Shown: positions 30,454 to 39,211, counted from the first letter of the stretch. The stretch: DNA of 61,974 nt from Candidatus Aminicenantota bacterium (GCA_014727835.1 WJMT01000017.1:1-61974); one strand, 5' to 3'. The notes: a model not told the origin generated them from the sequence alone. Made by a program: numbers and translations.

Positions 30454-31241
30454 GGATGGGAATCAAGGAACAGACGCAAAACACGGATGAGATAAGAACG
30501 CAAATGCTTTCTGTTGACCACTTCATCCAGCATTCCATGCTGGAGCAAAAATTCAGAGCGCTGAAATCCTTTGGGCAGTTTTTCCTTGATCGTTTGCTCA
30601 ATCACTCTGGGCCCCGCAAACCCGATCAGTGCATTCGGTTCTGCAATGTTCAAATCTCCGAGCATGGCATAACTGGCAGTGGTTCCCCCAGTGGTGGGAT
30701 CCGTCATCACGGAAATAAAGGGAATGCCGGCCTCACCGAGCTTGCCAATGGCCGCACTTGTCTTCATCATCTGCATGAGAGAAAGAGCCCCCTCCTGCAT
30801 CCTGGCTCCGCCTGAACACGAAACAACAATCACTGGGATCTTTTCTTTGAAACCTCTCTCTAGGGCCCGGGTGACTTTTTCACCCACCACTGAACCCATG
30901 CTTCCGCCCATAAAAGAAAAGTCCATAGCTGATATCAAGACTTTCATTCCCCCCATTAAGCCCACGGCATTGATCACTGAATCTTGGAGAGAAGTTTTTT
31001 CCTGATGCTCTTTTAACCGAGCCGAATAATCCTTGGAATCCTTGAATCCAAGAGGATCTTTGGAATAAATGTGCTCATCATAAAGCTCATAATCCCCATT
31101 ATCATAAAGCATTCCAAGCCTCTTTTTTGATGAAATCCTGAAATGGAAATGACATGACGGGCATACATATTGATTATCCAAGATGTCCTGTTTGTAAAGA
31201 ATACGGTTGCAGTTATTGCATCGAGTCCAGCGGTTTCCCAT
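30450..31241 (-). CDS. accD: Acetyl-CoA carboxylase carboxyltransferase subunit beta
   Basis: 263 residues, slightly shorter than the usual 280-300. The N-terminal zinc ribbon is intact with Cys8, Cys11, Cys27 and Cys30. The carboxyltransferase core contains MGGMKVLISAMDFSFMGGSMGS, the oxyanion-type GGARMQEG, and IGFAGPRVIEQT. The alpha partner AccA is not in the window, so the complex must be assembled with a product encoded elsewhere. It transfers carboxyl from carboxybiotin to acetyl-CoA for fatty acid synthesis. It is seven bases downstream of the receiver protein and overlaps folC. Confidence 0.96.
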   Translation of the reverse strand: MGNRWTRCNNCNRILYKQDILDNQYVCPSCHFHFRISSKKRLGMLYDNGDYELYDEHIYSKDPLGFKDSKDYSARLKEHQEKTSLQDSVINAVGLMGGMKVLISAMDFSFMGGSMGSVVGEKVTRALERGFKEKIPVIVVSCSGGARMQEGALSLMQMMKTSAAIGKLGEAGIPFISVMTDPTTGGTTASYAMLGDLNIAEPNALIGFAGPRVIEQTIKEKLPKGFQRSEFLLQHGMLDEVVNRKHLRSYLIRVLRLFLDSHP

Positions 31242-31247
31242 GGTGTA

Positions 31248-31697
31248 TTATCCCTTTTTTTCCATTTGTCGGACTATTTTCATCACAGCTTCAGGTCCTG
31301 GAAGCTCATCTTCAATGTCCACTTCATCATGAAGCAGCTGATTGATGGTTTCTAAAAGTTTTTCTTTGTCATATGGTTTTTCAAAGTAGGCGGCTGCCCC
31401 GAATGACCTGATGGCTTCATTCCTGTACTGGGCACCCTTATACAATCCCGTTACAATAACAATAGGAATTCCCCCTTTGGTTTCTTTATAAATCTTCTGG
31501 GTCAGGTCAAACCCATGGATTTTGGGAAGCATGGCTTCAAGAATGATCAAATCCGGTTTGTCCGCTTGATATTTATCATAGGCTTTCTGCCCGTCTGTGG
31601 CTTTGGTGACTTGTGTGTTTTTTCCTGCAACCAAATTTGACAGTTCTTCCAGACTATTGGCATCATAATCAACCACTAATATCTTTTTCTCTGCCAT
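31248..31697 (-). CDS. Stand-alone receiver-domain protein with Glu at the phospho-acceptor position
   Basis: 149 residues: one CheY-like receiver domain plus a short acidic C-terminal tail (HDEVDIEDELPGPEAV). No output domain is present. Conserved positions are the switch Thr in VIVTG and the Lys in FEKPYD, but the strand that should read LxxLDxxMP reads LIILEAMLPKIHG, so Glu54 occupies the place of the phosphorylated Asp. The acidic pair is also changed (VVDYD). Glu often mimics a phosphorylated Asp, so this may be a constitutively active or phosphorylation-independent receiver. It leads a unit with accD and folC and has its own strong promoter at 31720-31748. Function unknown. Confidence 0.88.
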   Translation of the reverse strand: MAEKKILVVDYDANSLEELSNLVAGKNTQVTKATDGQKAYDKYQADKPDLIILEAMLPKIHGFDLTQKIYKETKGGIPIVIVTGLYKGAQYRNEAIRSFGAAAYFEKPYDKEKLLETINQLLHDEVDIEDELPGPEAVMKIVRQMEKKG

Positions 31698-31719
31698 AAA
31701 ATCACTCTGACTTCTTTAA

Positions 31720-31748
31720 ATTTTAGAAAACAAATCATTTAATGTCAA
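31720..31748 (-). promoter_or_regulatory. Strong promoter for the receiver-accD-folC unit
   Basis: Minus strand: consensus TTGACA at 31748-31743, 17-base spacer, TAAAAT at 31725-31720. The predicted start near 31713 gives a leader of about 16 bases to the ATG at 31697. Confidence 0.6.
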
Positions 31749-31770
31749 TCAACCTTTGAACCTTCTCCTA

Positions 31771-32739
31771 TCACAGCCAGTTGTTTTCCTGATACCAACC
31801 GATTGTTTTATGGATACCTGTTTGAAAATCAAATTCTGGTGAAAATCCCAATTCTTCTCTGGCTTTCCTGATAGACAAGGGCTTGGAATGAACAAAAAAT
31901 GCAAGCCGGCCCATTGTCAAAGGAGCTTCTCGGTTAAAAATCTTATAAACATTTTGGAGGAGGCATGCAGCTGATTTTATCAGGGCCAGCGGAAGATGAA
32001 TGACAGGAAAACGCACCTGGGCGGCATCAGCTATGCATTCTGAAATGTGTCTGACGGTCATCACTTCGTCTCCACCCAGATGATAGATTTCTCCGTTTTT
32101 TCCTTTCTCCGCACAAAGCAGGATTCCTTTGATCAAATCACGGATATAGACAGGGGTCTGAAGAGTCTTTTCTCCAATAACAAAAACAAATTTTTTGTTT
32201 GCAATGGCTTGAATGAGCTTGAATGTCCTTTTATCTCCTGGCCCATACACCCAACCCGGCCTCAAAACAACCACCTTCATTCCCTGCTTGGAAAAAGCAA
32301 GGGCTTGTTTTTCTCCTTCCCATTTGGTTCTGTCATAAACACTGATGGGGTTTGCTGGGTAATCCTCTGCTACGGCTTTGTTTTGAGCCACATCACCCAA
32401 AACACCTGCTGAACTGAAATGGATTCCTTTTTTGACCTGAGCCTCCATTGCTGCCTTGAAAACAGCTTCGGTTCCCTTTTGGTTGATTCTGATAAATTCT
32501 CTTTCATCTGCCTGAGAAGCGCCCATAGAAGCAGCCAGATGATACAAGATGTCCACACCCTTGAGAGCTGCTTTCAGCTTGTCTGAATCACAAATATCGC
32601 CTTTGTGGACTTGACAAAAATTCTCCTCAGGAATCCCTTTTTCATGCAAAAAAAGGTCCACCTGGTGTTTTCTTTTGAGAAGTTCTCTGACCAGAGCTCT
32701 TCCGATGAATCCAGAAGCTCCAGTGACAAAAACTTTCAT
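31771..32739 (-). CDS. NAD-dependent epimerase/dehydratase (extended SDR)
   Basis: 322 residues. The Rossmann VTGASGFIGRALVREL is at the N-terminus, the catalytic YxxxK appears as YDRTKWEGE near residue 135, and LRPGWVYGPGD near residue 160 is typical of extended SDRs acting on nucleotide sugars. The length is normal. It overlaps the family 4 glycosyltransferase upstream by 4 bases and so belongs to a three-gene glycan unit (GT2, GT4, epimerase). It probably modifies a UDP- or GDP-linked sugar, although hopanoid-associated and flavonol-type sugar reductases share this architecture, so the reaction is open. Confidence 0.87.
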   Translation of the reverse strand: MKVFVTGASGFIGRALVRELLKRKHQVDLFLHEKGIPEENFCQVHKGDICDSDKLKAALKGVDILYHLAASMGASQADEREFIRINQKGTEAVFKAAMEAQVKKGIHFSSAGVLGDVAQNKAVAEDYPANPISVYDRTKWEGEKQALAFSKQGMKVVVLRPGWVYGPGDKRTFKLIQAIANKKFVFVIGEKTLQTPVYIRDLIKGILLCAEKGKNGEIYHLGGDEVMTVRHISECIADAAQVRFPVIHLPLALIKSAACLLQNVYKIFNREAPLTMGRLAFFVHSKPLSIRKAREELGFSPEFDFQTGIHKTIGWYQENNWL

Positions 32740-33923
32740 GCTCTTTTTACCTGACGAGGCGGCTGAGAACGAAAGGCATTTTTAATGACCTGTCCCATTT
32801 TTTGCTTGTATTGTGGAAAGGTATACGCCTGCTGTGCCATGTCTTTGGCTGCTCCGGCCCTTTTTTTTGCTTCCTCATTGAAAAGGGCATATTGAATCCC
32901 TTTAGCCATTTCCTCTGGCTTTGGTTTCACCAGCACACAAATGCTCTCATCCAATACCTGGGTATGGGTCCACAAGTCAGTTGCTACCAGCGGTTTTCCT
33001 GATTTGAGATAGGAATAGATCTTCAAAGGAGTGTTGGTACCAGAAACCCGTGGAGAGACCAACACATCTGCCCTTTGGATGAAATGCGGGATCTGGGAAG
33101 GATCCACCTGTCCGGTAAAACAGATCCGCGGAAGCACCTTTAACTGACTTGCTCGGCTCTTCATCCTGTTCACTGCTTCCGGAGTGCCTCCTACCATAAC
33201 AAATTTGACGTGTCTGTCATTGACCCGGGGAACAGCTTCCAGTAAAAGCTCGACTCCTTGGTATGTCTGAAAATTACCGGTATACAAGACAATCTTGGAT
33301 GGCCTTGATTGGAAATCAGAACACGGCCTCATCACCTCTTTCTCAGTCAAAGGAGAGGTTTCAAACTCCAGGAAATTCTCCAGCAGCACGCCTTTGTGTC
33401 CAAATCCCATTTCTTTGATCTGGTTGAACAGGTCCGTGCAGATCACGATCACAGAAGAGGAGCTTTTCAAAATGAACCTCTCCATCCGGTTAAAAAGATT
33501 TCTGATCATAGGAGACGTGGAAAAATTAAAATTGACGAGTTGCTGGGGAAGACTGGAATGCATGTCATAGATATGGGGGATACTCCAAATTTTGGAGAGG
33601 CACACCCCAATGAGAGCCGCCTCTTCATGAGAAAAGATCACATCATATCTTTTTTTGAGGAGCTGTTCCACAGACTTGAGAAGAATCAGGAAATCAAGGG
33701 GGATCTTAGCCCAGGACGGTCCTATTTTGATCTTTCGAATTCCGAACAGGTCTGGGATCCTCAGAATATCAATCTTTGGAAAAGTCCGGTCCTCGCCCCT
33801 ATGATAGGTGACCAGGTCAACTTCATGCCCCATACTCGACAAGGCTTTCAGACGAAAATAGACACTTATGGGAGTTCCCCGGGATTGAAAATAAGGTTCC
33901 GGCGCTAACATCAAAATTTTCAT
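32736..33923 (-). CDS. Family 4 glycosyltransferase
   Basis: 395-residue GT-B enzyme. The N-terminal domain opens with ILMLAPEPYFQSRGTPISVY, with the glycine-containing loop expected of GT4. The second domain holds VLYTGNFQTYQGVELLLEA (donor-binding start) near residue 215 and VSPRVSGTNTPLKIYSYL with the acidic/helical region that contacts the nucleotide. No membrane segment or signal is seen; it acts at the cytoplasmic face of the membrane. It is placed 11 bases downstream of the GT2 gene and overlaps the epimerase by 4 bases. Donor and acceptor sugars are unknown. Confidence 0.9.
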   Translation of the reverse strand: MKILMLAPEPYFQSRGTPISVYFRLKALSSMGHEVDLVTYHRGEDRTFPKIDILRIPDLFGIRKIKIGPSWAKIPLDFLILLKSVEQLLKKRYDVIFSHEEAALIGVCLSKIWSIPHIYDMHSSLPQQLVNFNFSTSPMIRNLFNRMERFILKSSSSVIVICTDLFNQIKEMGFGHKGVLLENFLEFETSPLTEKEVMRPCSDFQSRPSKIVLYTGNFQTYQGVELLLEAVPRVNDRHVKFVMVGGTPEAVNRMKSRASQLKVLPRICFTGQVDPSQIPHFIQRADVLVSPRVSGTNTPLKIYSYLKSGKPLVATDLWTHTQVLDESICVLVKPKPEEMAKGIQYALFNEEAKKRAGAAKDMAQQAYTFPQYKQKMGQVIKNAFRSQPPRQVKRA

Positions 33924-33934
33924 TTGAATTCAGC

Positions 33935-34912
33935 TCAATCAGAATTTTTTTCTGAATCAGATTCGTAGATTTCTCTTATATAATAGATCCTTTTCTCTAT
34001 GGATTCGTGATAGGCTCGGACCAAGATCTCAGCCAGAAGGCCAAGAGTGATGAATTGAAAACCGATCACCATAAGCAGGACAGCGAGGAGAAGGAGGGGG
34101 CGGTCTGCAATGCTCTGCTGCAAAATCAACCTTTGATAAGAGAGGATCATCCCGATGATACCGCCAGCCATTCCGCTGATGAGCCCGAAAATTCCAAATA
34201 TCTGAAGGGGCCGAGTGGAATAGCTCATGAGAAATTTCACTGTGAGCAGGTCCAGCACTACTTTGATGAACCGCATCAAGCTGTATTTTGATTTTCCATG
34301 ACGTCTGGGACGGTGATTGACCTTCACTTCTGCAATGGATATGCCGATATTACTGGCGATCGCTGGGATGAAACGGTGCATCTCCCCATACAGATTGATG
34401 TTTTTGACCACATCTCTTCGAAAAGCTTTTAAAGTGCAGCCATAGTCGTGGAGCTTGACACGGGTGATAGCGGATATAATCCAGTTGGCCATTACAGAAG
34501 GAATCCGGCGGGTCAATAATCTGTCTCTTCTTTTTTCCCTCCAACCGCTCACCAGGTCATATCCTTCTTCTATTTTTTCAATCAGCATCCCAAAGTCCTT
34601 GGGATCATTCTGAAGGTCTGCATCTAGAGTGATGACGATATCCCCTTTGGAGTGGTCGAATCCGGCAGAAAGAGCCGCGGTTTGCCCAAAGTTTTTTCTC
34701 AATCTGATCACACGGACCCTGGAGTCTCTTTTCTGCAGTTGGACCAGAATATCCAAGGTCTGATCCGTGCTTCCATCATCCACAAAGACCACTTCATAGG
34801 TCTTGTCCAGCTTTTGACAAGAAGAGGTCATCTCATCATAAAGCTGGTTCAAGTTATCCTGTTCATTAAAAACAGGGATGACAAGGGAGAGGTCATATTT
34901 CTTTTTATTCAT
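33935..34912 (-). CDS. Membrane-bound family 2 glycosyltransferase (GtrB/ArnC-like)
   Basis: 325 residues from the ATG at 34912; a TTG nine bases further upstream is a poorer choice. The catalytic domain carries LSLVIPVFNEQDNLNQL, VFVDDGSTDQTLD, DADLQNDP and the YGCTLKAFRR segment. Two C-terminal membrane helices (about 230-255 and 265-295) follow, as in enzymes that load a sugar on undecaprenyl phosphate. It begins the GT2-GT4-epimerase unit. The promoter's -10 box ends only 12 bases before the ATG and no ribosome site is seen, which suggests a very short leader. It is divergent from the symporter gene. Confidence 0.93.
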   Translation of the reverse strand: MNKKKYDLSLVIPVFNEQDNLNQLYDEMTSSCQKLDKTYEVVFVDDGSTDQTLDILVQLQKRDSRVRVIRLRKNFGQTAALSAGFDHSKGDIVITLDADLQNDPKDFGMLIEKIEEGYDLVSGWREKRRDRLLTRRIPSVMANWIISAITRVKLHDYGCTLKAFRRDVVKNINLYGEMHRFIPAIASNIGISIAEVKVNHRPRRHGKSKYSLMRFIKVVLDLLTVKFLMSYSTRPLQIFGIFGLISGMAGGIIGMILSYQRLILQQSIADRPLLLLAVLLMVIGFQFITLGLLAEILVRAYHESIEKRIYYIREIYESDSEKNSD

Positions 34913-34924
34913 CTGGGTCAATAT

Positions 34925-34955
34925 ATCATAATTTAAAAAAACTTTGAAATGTCAA
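34925..34955 (-). promoter_or_regulatory. Promoter for the GT2-GT4-epimerase unit
   Basis: Minus strand: TTGACA at 34955-34950 and TATGAT at 34930-34925, with a long 19-base spacer. The -10 box ends 12 bases before the ATG at 34912, so the leader is predicted at about six bases. Confidence 0.42.
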
Positions 34956-34970
34956 TTCTGACCTCCTGGA

Positions 34971-34999
34971 TTGACTTAAACATTTTGAACATATATCAT
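34971..34999 (+). promoter_or_regulatory. Promoter for the symporter gene
   Basis: TTGACT at 34971-34976, 17-base spacer, TATCAT at 34994-34999. The ATG of the symporter (35014) follows 14 bases later, so the leader is predicted to be 7-8 bases with no Shine-Dalgarno sequence. Confidence 0.55.
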
Positions 35000-35013
35000 A
35001 ACTCTCTGTTTCA

Positions 35014-36246
35014 ATGAAAAAGATAAAGCTGCACACAAAGATATTTCTGGGTCTGATCCTGGGAATCGTTGCAGGCATCGTCTTTGGAGAAAAAGTTCTG
35101 GTCATCGAACCGATCGGGACCATATTCCTTCATCTCATAACCATGATCGTGGTGCCTCTGGTCTTTGTCTCCTTGATGCTCGGAACAGCTAGCTTGGGTG
35201 ATGTGAAAAAACTGGGCAGAATCGGAGCTAAAACCGCGGTCTACTTTGTCATCACCACTGTCATTGCTATTGTGATCGGCCTTTTTTTAGCCAATACGGT
35301 CCAGCCAGGAAAAGGATTGTCCCAAGACGTTCAGGACCAGCTGTACCAGAATTATGAGGAGAAAGCTCAAGCCGGTCTGCAACACATGGAAGAAAAACCC
35401 TCTCTTATAGAAGTCATTGTGGATATCGTCCCTGAAAATCCGGTGAGAGCCTTTATCGATGGAAACATGCTTCAGATCATATTCATGGCTCTTCTCTTTG
35501 GTATTGTGCTGACTTTGATCAAGAAAGAGAAATCAAAACTCATCATCAAAGTTCTGGATGGACTCAATGACATCTTTATCCAGGTGGTGCATATCGTGAT
35601 GAAACTGGCTCCCTATGGAGTGCTTGCGCTCAGTGCTGCTGTAGTGGGACAGTTCGGCACTGATATCCTGGTCACTCTACTCAAGTACTCCTTGGTTGTC
35701 TTGGGAGGATTGGTCCTGTACACCCTGAGCGTGAACAGTCTCACCGTCAGTTTGCTGGGCCGGATCAGTCCTATGCGCTTTTTCAAAGCGGTCAAAGACG
35801 CCATCATCATTGCCTTCAGCACTTCCAGTTCCATGGCCACTCTTCCTGTGGCAATGGATAATGTGGAAGGGCTCGGGATCAAACGAGAATATTCCAGCTT
35901 TGTCATCCCCTTGGGCTCAACAGTCAATATGGATGGAACCGCCCTATACCAGGGTGTATCTGCTGTTTTCATTGCTCAGATTTATGGGATCCAGCTCGGG
36001 ATCACCGGACAAGTCACAATTGTGCTTATGGCTGTTCTTTCATCCATCGGAGCCGCCGGTGTTCCTATGGCCGGGATCATTGCCCTGGCGCTGGTGTTGA
36101 AACAGCTGGGCATTCCCCTTGAAGGCATCGCTTTGATTCTGGGAGTGGAAAGGCTTCTGGATATGGTCAGAACCAGCACCAATGTCATTGGAAACATGGC
36201 CTGCTCTGTAGTCATACAACAGCTTGAAGAAAAAGGAAACAAATGA
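35014..36246 (+). CDS. Dicarboxylate/amino acid:cation symporter (GltP/DctA family)
   Basis: 410 residues with about eight membrane helices and two re-entrant loops typical of the DAACS family. The serine-rich HP1 loop reads AFSTSSSMATLPV near residue 268, and the substrate/sodium site appears as NMDGTALYQG near residue 308. The C-terminal LDMVRTSTNVIGNMACSVV contains the conserved Asp/Arg/Thr/Asn set. It takes up glutamate, aspartate or C4-dicarboxylates with Na+ or H+. The radical SAM gene overlaps its 3' end by 4 bases (ATGA), so the two are translationally coupled. The exact substrate cannot be told from sequence. Confidence 0.93.
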   Translation: MKKIKLHTKIFLGLILGIVAGIVFGEKVLVIEPIGTIFLHLITMIVVPLVFVSLMLGTASLGDVKKLGRIGAKTAVYFVITTVIAIVIGLFLANTVQPGKGLSQDVQDQLYQNYEEKAQAGLQHMEEKPSLIEVIVDIVPENPVRAFIDGNMLQIIFMALLFGIVLTLIKKEKSKLIIKVLDGLNDIFIQVVHIVMKLAPYGVLALSAAVVGQFGTDILVTLLKYSLVVLGGLVLYTLSVNSLTVSLLGRISPMRFFKAVKDAIIIAFSTSSSMATLPVAMDNVEGLGIKREYSSFVIPLGSTVNMDGTALYQGVSAVFIAQIYGIQLGITGQVTIVLMAVLSSIGAAGVPMAGIIALALVLKQLGIPLEGIALILGVERLLDMVRTSTNVIGNMACSVVIQQLEEKGNK

Positions 36247-37220
36247 ACCTCCTCCGTTATTGGCTCCGTTTGTTCAGGATTTATTTTCACTTCCGCAAAA
36301 AATCCACTTATCTTCCTTACTTCCCCATTCGGCTGTGGATCGAGGCCACCAGCCGGTGCAATTTCCGCTGCATCATGTGTCCCAACAAACATCTGGAAAA
36401 ACAGGACAAGGGACTTATGGAATTCGGTCTTTATCAAAAAATTATTGAAGAAGCCAAAGACTTTGTTTTTGACATTAACCTTGCTCATAGAGGAGAATCT
36501 CTTCTTCATCCCCAAATCGCGGAAATGATCCGCACTGCTAACCAATACCGCATTTTCACCAAACTCCATACCAATGGATCTCTGCTCACCAAAGAACTGT
36601 CCCGTGAAATCATATCTGCGGGATTAGACCGGCTGTCCTTTTCTTTTGACGGTTTTAAAAAAGAGACCTATGAAAAAATCAGAAAAGGCGGAGACTTCAA
36701 TAAGACAGTGACCAATATCAAACAGTTTTTAGAAATCAAAAAATCACTGAATTCCAAAAAGCCGGAAACCGTGATCGAGGTGATTCATTTTGACCATTTC
36801 TCCTCTTCCCAGCTCAAAAAAGAACAAGAACTTTTCAAAAACAGATTCAAAGGGCTTCCTTTGGACAGCTTTGTGACTAAGGAACTGCACAATTGGGCCG
36901 GAGAAATTGAAAAGGAACAAAATAAGCACAAATATTCAAAATGTCCCTTTCCTTGGAACGCCCTGGTTATTTTCTGGAACGGAGATGTCCTTCCCTGCAC
37001 ACAAGATTTTTTTGGGCATTATACTGTGGGTGATGTCAAAGAACAATCTTTAAAACAGATCTGGAACAGCAGCCCGATGGTCGAGCTCAGAGAAAAACTC
37101 ATCCATCAGGATATTGAGAGTTTAAAGACCTGTTCCCACTGTGACAGAGTGTGGAGACAAAGATTTCTAGGGGTGCCGAAAGAATATCTTTGGGAATTCA
37201 TTTCTAAGAAAATGCCCTAA
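36243..37220 (+). CDS. Radical SAM protein with SPASM-type C-terminal domain
   Basis: 325 residues. The [4Fe-4S]/SAM site CNFRCIMC gives Cys39, Cys43 and Cys46, after the characteristic LWIEATSR strand. The C-terminal region holds further cysteines (CPFPWNALVIFWNGDVLPC, then CSHC), consistent with a SPASM auxiliary cluster. Such enzymes modify peptides or small molecules, or activate other enzymes. No precursor peptide gene was seen next to it. It overlaps the symporter gene by 4 bases and is followed by a sulfatase-like gene. An anaerobic sulfatase-maturase role is conceivable from its neighbour, but that neighbour lacks the Cys/Ser needed for formylglycine, which argues against it. Confidence 0.88.
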   Translation: MNLLRYWLRLFRIYFHFRKKSTYLPYFPIRLWIEATSRCNFRCIMCPNKHLEKQDKGLMEFGLYQKIIEEAKDFVFDINLAHRGESLLHPQIAEMIRTANQYRIFTKLHTNGSLLTKELSREIISAGLDRLSFSFDGFKKETYEKIRKGGDFNKTVTNIKQFLEIKKSLNSKKPETVIEVIHFDHFSSSQLKKEQELFKNRFKGLPLDSFVTKELHNWAGEIEKEQNKHKYSKCPFPWNALVIFWNGDVLPCTQDFFGHYTVGDVKEQSLKQIWNSSPMVELREKLIHQDIESLKTCSHCDRVWRQRFLGVPKEYLWEFISKKMP

Positions 37221-37243
37221 AGTTTTCTGGCTGAGTGTCCATC

Positions 37244-39205
37244 ATGAAAAACAAGCCTTTATTTTTCCTAAACTTGATTTTGGCTGGTCTTGCCCTTTCC
37301 CTGATAAATTGCCAAAAATCAAACGTATCTGAATTCAAGACCTTCCGGCTAATCGATCATCTAAAAAAGGAAAACATCATCCAGTCTCCTTTGATTGACT
37401 CGCCCCTTGCCGGAAAGGATTCCTTCCCTTTAAAGTCATCCCGTATGAATGACCTAGGCATAGGGGACAATCCTTTTCTGCTGAAAAGAAAACTGAGACA
37501 CGGGAGCAGAGTGGCCAATATCTTGTTCTCTCCTCCGGAATCTCACTTCAAGTTCCACACACAAATACCCCAACAATCCCTGTTGGAATTCAGAATCGGA
37601 TTGGTGAGAGACCAAAATTCTTCCAGAAAAACAAATCTCTCAGACTCCCGAGAAGGGGTGGTGTTTTTAGTCACTCTTCAAAAACAGGGACGAGAAAAGA
37701 TCGTCTTTCAAAAGCATCTGAATCCCCCTCCGGCAACAGAAGGCCCCAGTCTCATTGAATCTGCTCATCGGATTCAACTTCCGTCCCTCCCCCAGAAGAC
37801 CACACTTTCTCTCCAAACAAAAGGTGAAACGCCCTATTTTTCCTATTGGGTGAATCCAGTGATCTATCAGGCAGACAATAAGAACAGCAATGTCATCTTG
37901 ATCTCCATTGACACTCTCCGCGCAGATCATTTGGGGTGCTACGGATATCCACGCGATACCAGCCCCCATATCGACTCCCTTGCACAAGAAGGAACCCTGT
38001 TTCTTCATTCCTTTTCCACCTCTCCCTGGACTCTCCCCTCTCATGTTTCCATCATGACTTCTCTGTTTGGAGTCCATCATCAGGTTTATACCAGCAAACA
38101 GAAAATGTCTCCGTCTCTTTTGACTTTGGCTGATGTGCTGAGGAAAAATCATTTCTTTAATTCAGGGTTCACCGGCGGCGGATTTGTCAGCGCTCAATAT
38201 GGTTTTGCTAAAGGATTTGATGTCTATCATGAGGGAAGGGGAGGCGTCTTTCATATGAATTCTGCAGAGCTTATATATAAATCCTTCTCAAACTGGCTGG
38301 AAAGCAATAAGGGAAAAAGATTTTTCCTTTTTCTTCACACTTACCAGCCGCACAATCCTTATGTCTGTCCTCACCCTCACAACACTCGTTTTCTGGAAGA
38401 AAATCCCAAGTGGGAGCATCTGAATCTTCTGGGATACCTCGGCGGCAAATCAGGAATATATAAAAAATTATCAGAGAGTGAAAAAGAAAACGCAGTGGGC
38501 CTCTATGATGGGGAAATCCATTATCTTGACCAACACCTTATCGGTCCATTGGCTGCCAAGCTCAAAGAGATGGATTTGTTTGATGACACTATGATCATAC
38601 TGACCAGCGATCATGGGGAGGAGTTTTTTGATCACGGAGCATGGGACCATGGGCACAGTCTCTACAATGAATCCATCCGAGTCCCCTTAGTCATAAAATT
38701 TCCTCACCAAAAATTCAGGGGCCAAACAATCACCTCTACTGTTTCTCTTGTGGATATCATGCCCACGGTTCTGGAAGAGATGAATATCCCTGCCTCTGAT
38801 ATCATCCTGGATGGACAGAGCTTATTTCCTTTGCTCAAGGGGAAAAAAACAAAAGACAGGATGTTTTTTGCTGATATCAAAGGCAATGTTTTGAACTCCC
38901 ACATCCCCCAAAAATCTTCCATAAACCAAGGCAAATACAAATTGATCCTCAACCAAGAATTCCGCCAGCAAGACCTCGACTTTTTCACAGATCCTCCCCT
39001 AAACATCCCTCAAATCGAATTGTATGATCTGGTCAATGATATAAGAGAAACAAACAACATTGCCGGTCAAAATCCGAGCCTCACCCAAGCCCTTGTTCAA
39101 AAAATTAACACCCTTGTCAGCCAGGCCAAAAAAAGAAGACCGGGAGAAACAGAAATCGATGAAAAATTAAGGGAACAATTGAAAGCATTGGGATACATCC
39201 GTTGA
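37244..39205 (+). CDS. Sulfatase-family (alkaline phosphatase superfamily) lipoprotein
   Basis: 653 residues from the ATG at 37244; a GTG nine bases upstream has no ribosome site. The lipobox LINC puts the lipidated cysteine near residue 23. After a region of about 200 residues with no clear match, the sulfatase domain starts at VILISIDTLRADHLGCYGY, with metal ligands in the DT and later TSDHGEEFFDHG segments. At the nucleophile position the sequence is SPWTLPSHVS, so Thr rather than Cys or Ser is the likely nucleophile. This resembles phosphonate/phosphodiester hydrolases and phosphoethanolamine transferases more than true sulfatases. It may act on surface glycans or glycolipids. Confidence 0.88.
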   Translation: MKNKPLFFLNLILAGLALSLINCQKSNVSEFKTFRLIDHLKKENIIQSPLIDSPLAGKDSFPLKSSRMNDLGIGDNPFLLKRKLRHGSRVANILFSPPESHFKFHTQIPQQSLLEFRIGLVRDQNSSRKTNLSDSREGVVFLVTLQKQGREKIVFQKHLNPPPATEGPSLIESAHRIQLPSLPQKTTLSLQTKGETPYFSYWVNPVIYQADNKNSNVILISIDTLRADHLGCYGYPRDTSPHIDSLAQEGTLFLHSFSTSPWTLPSHVSIMTSLFGVHHQVYTSKQKMSPSLLTLADVLRKNHFFNSGFTGGGFVSAQYGFAKGFDVYHEGRGGVFHMNSAELIYKSFSNWLESNKGKRFFLFLHTYQPHNPYVCPHPHNTRFLEENPKWEHLNLLGYLGGKSGIYKKLSESEKENAVGLYDGEIHYLDQHLIGPLAAKLKEMDLFDDTMIILTSDHGEEFFDHGAWDHGHSLYNESIRVPLVIKFPHQKFRGQTITSTVSLVDIMPTVLEEMNIPASDIILDGQSLFPLLKGKKTKDRMFFADIKGNVLNSHIPQKSSINQGKYKLILNQEFRQQDLDFFTDPPLNIPQIELYDLVNDIRETNNIAGQNPSLTQALVQKINTLVSQAKKRRPGETEIDEKLREQLKALGYIR

Positions 39206-39211
39206 CCATCC

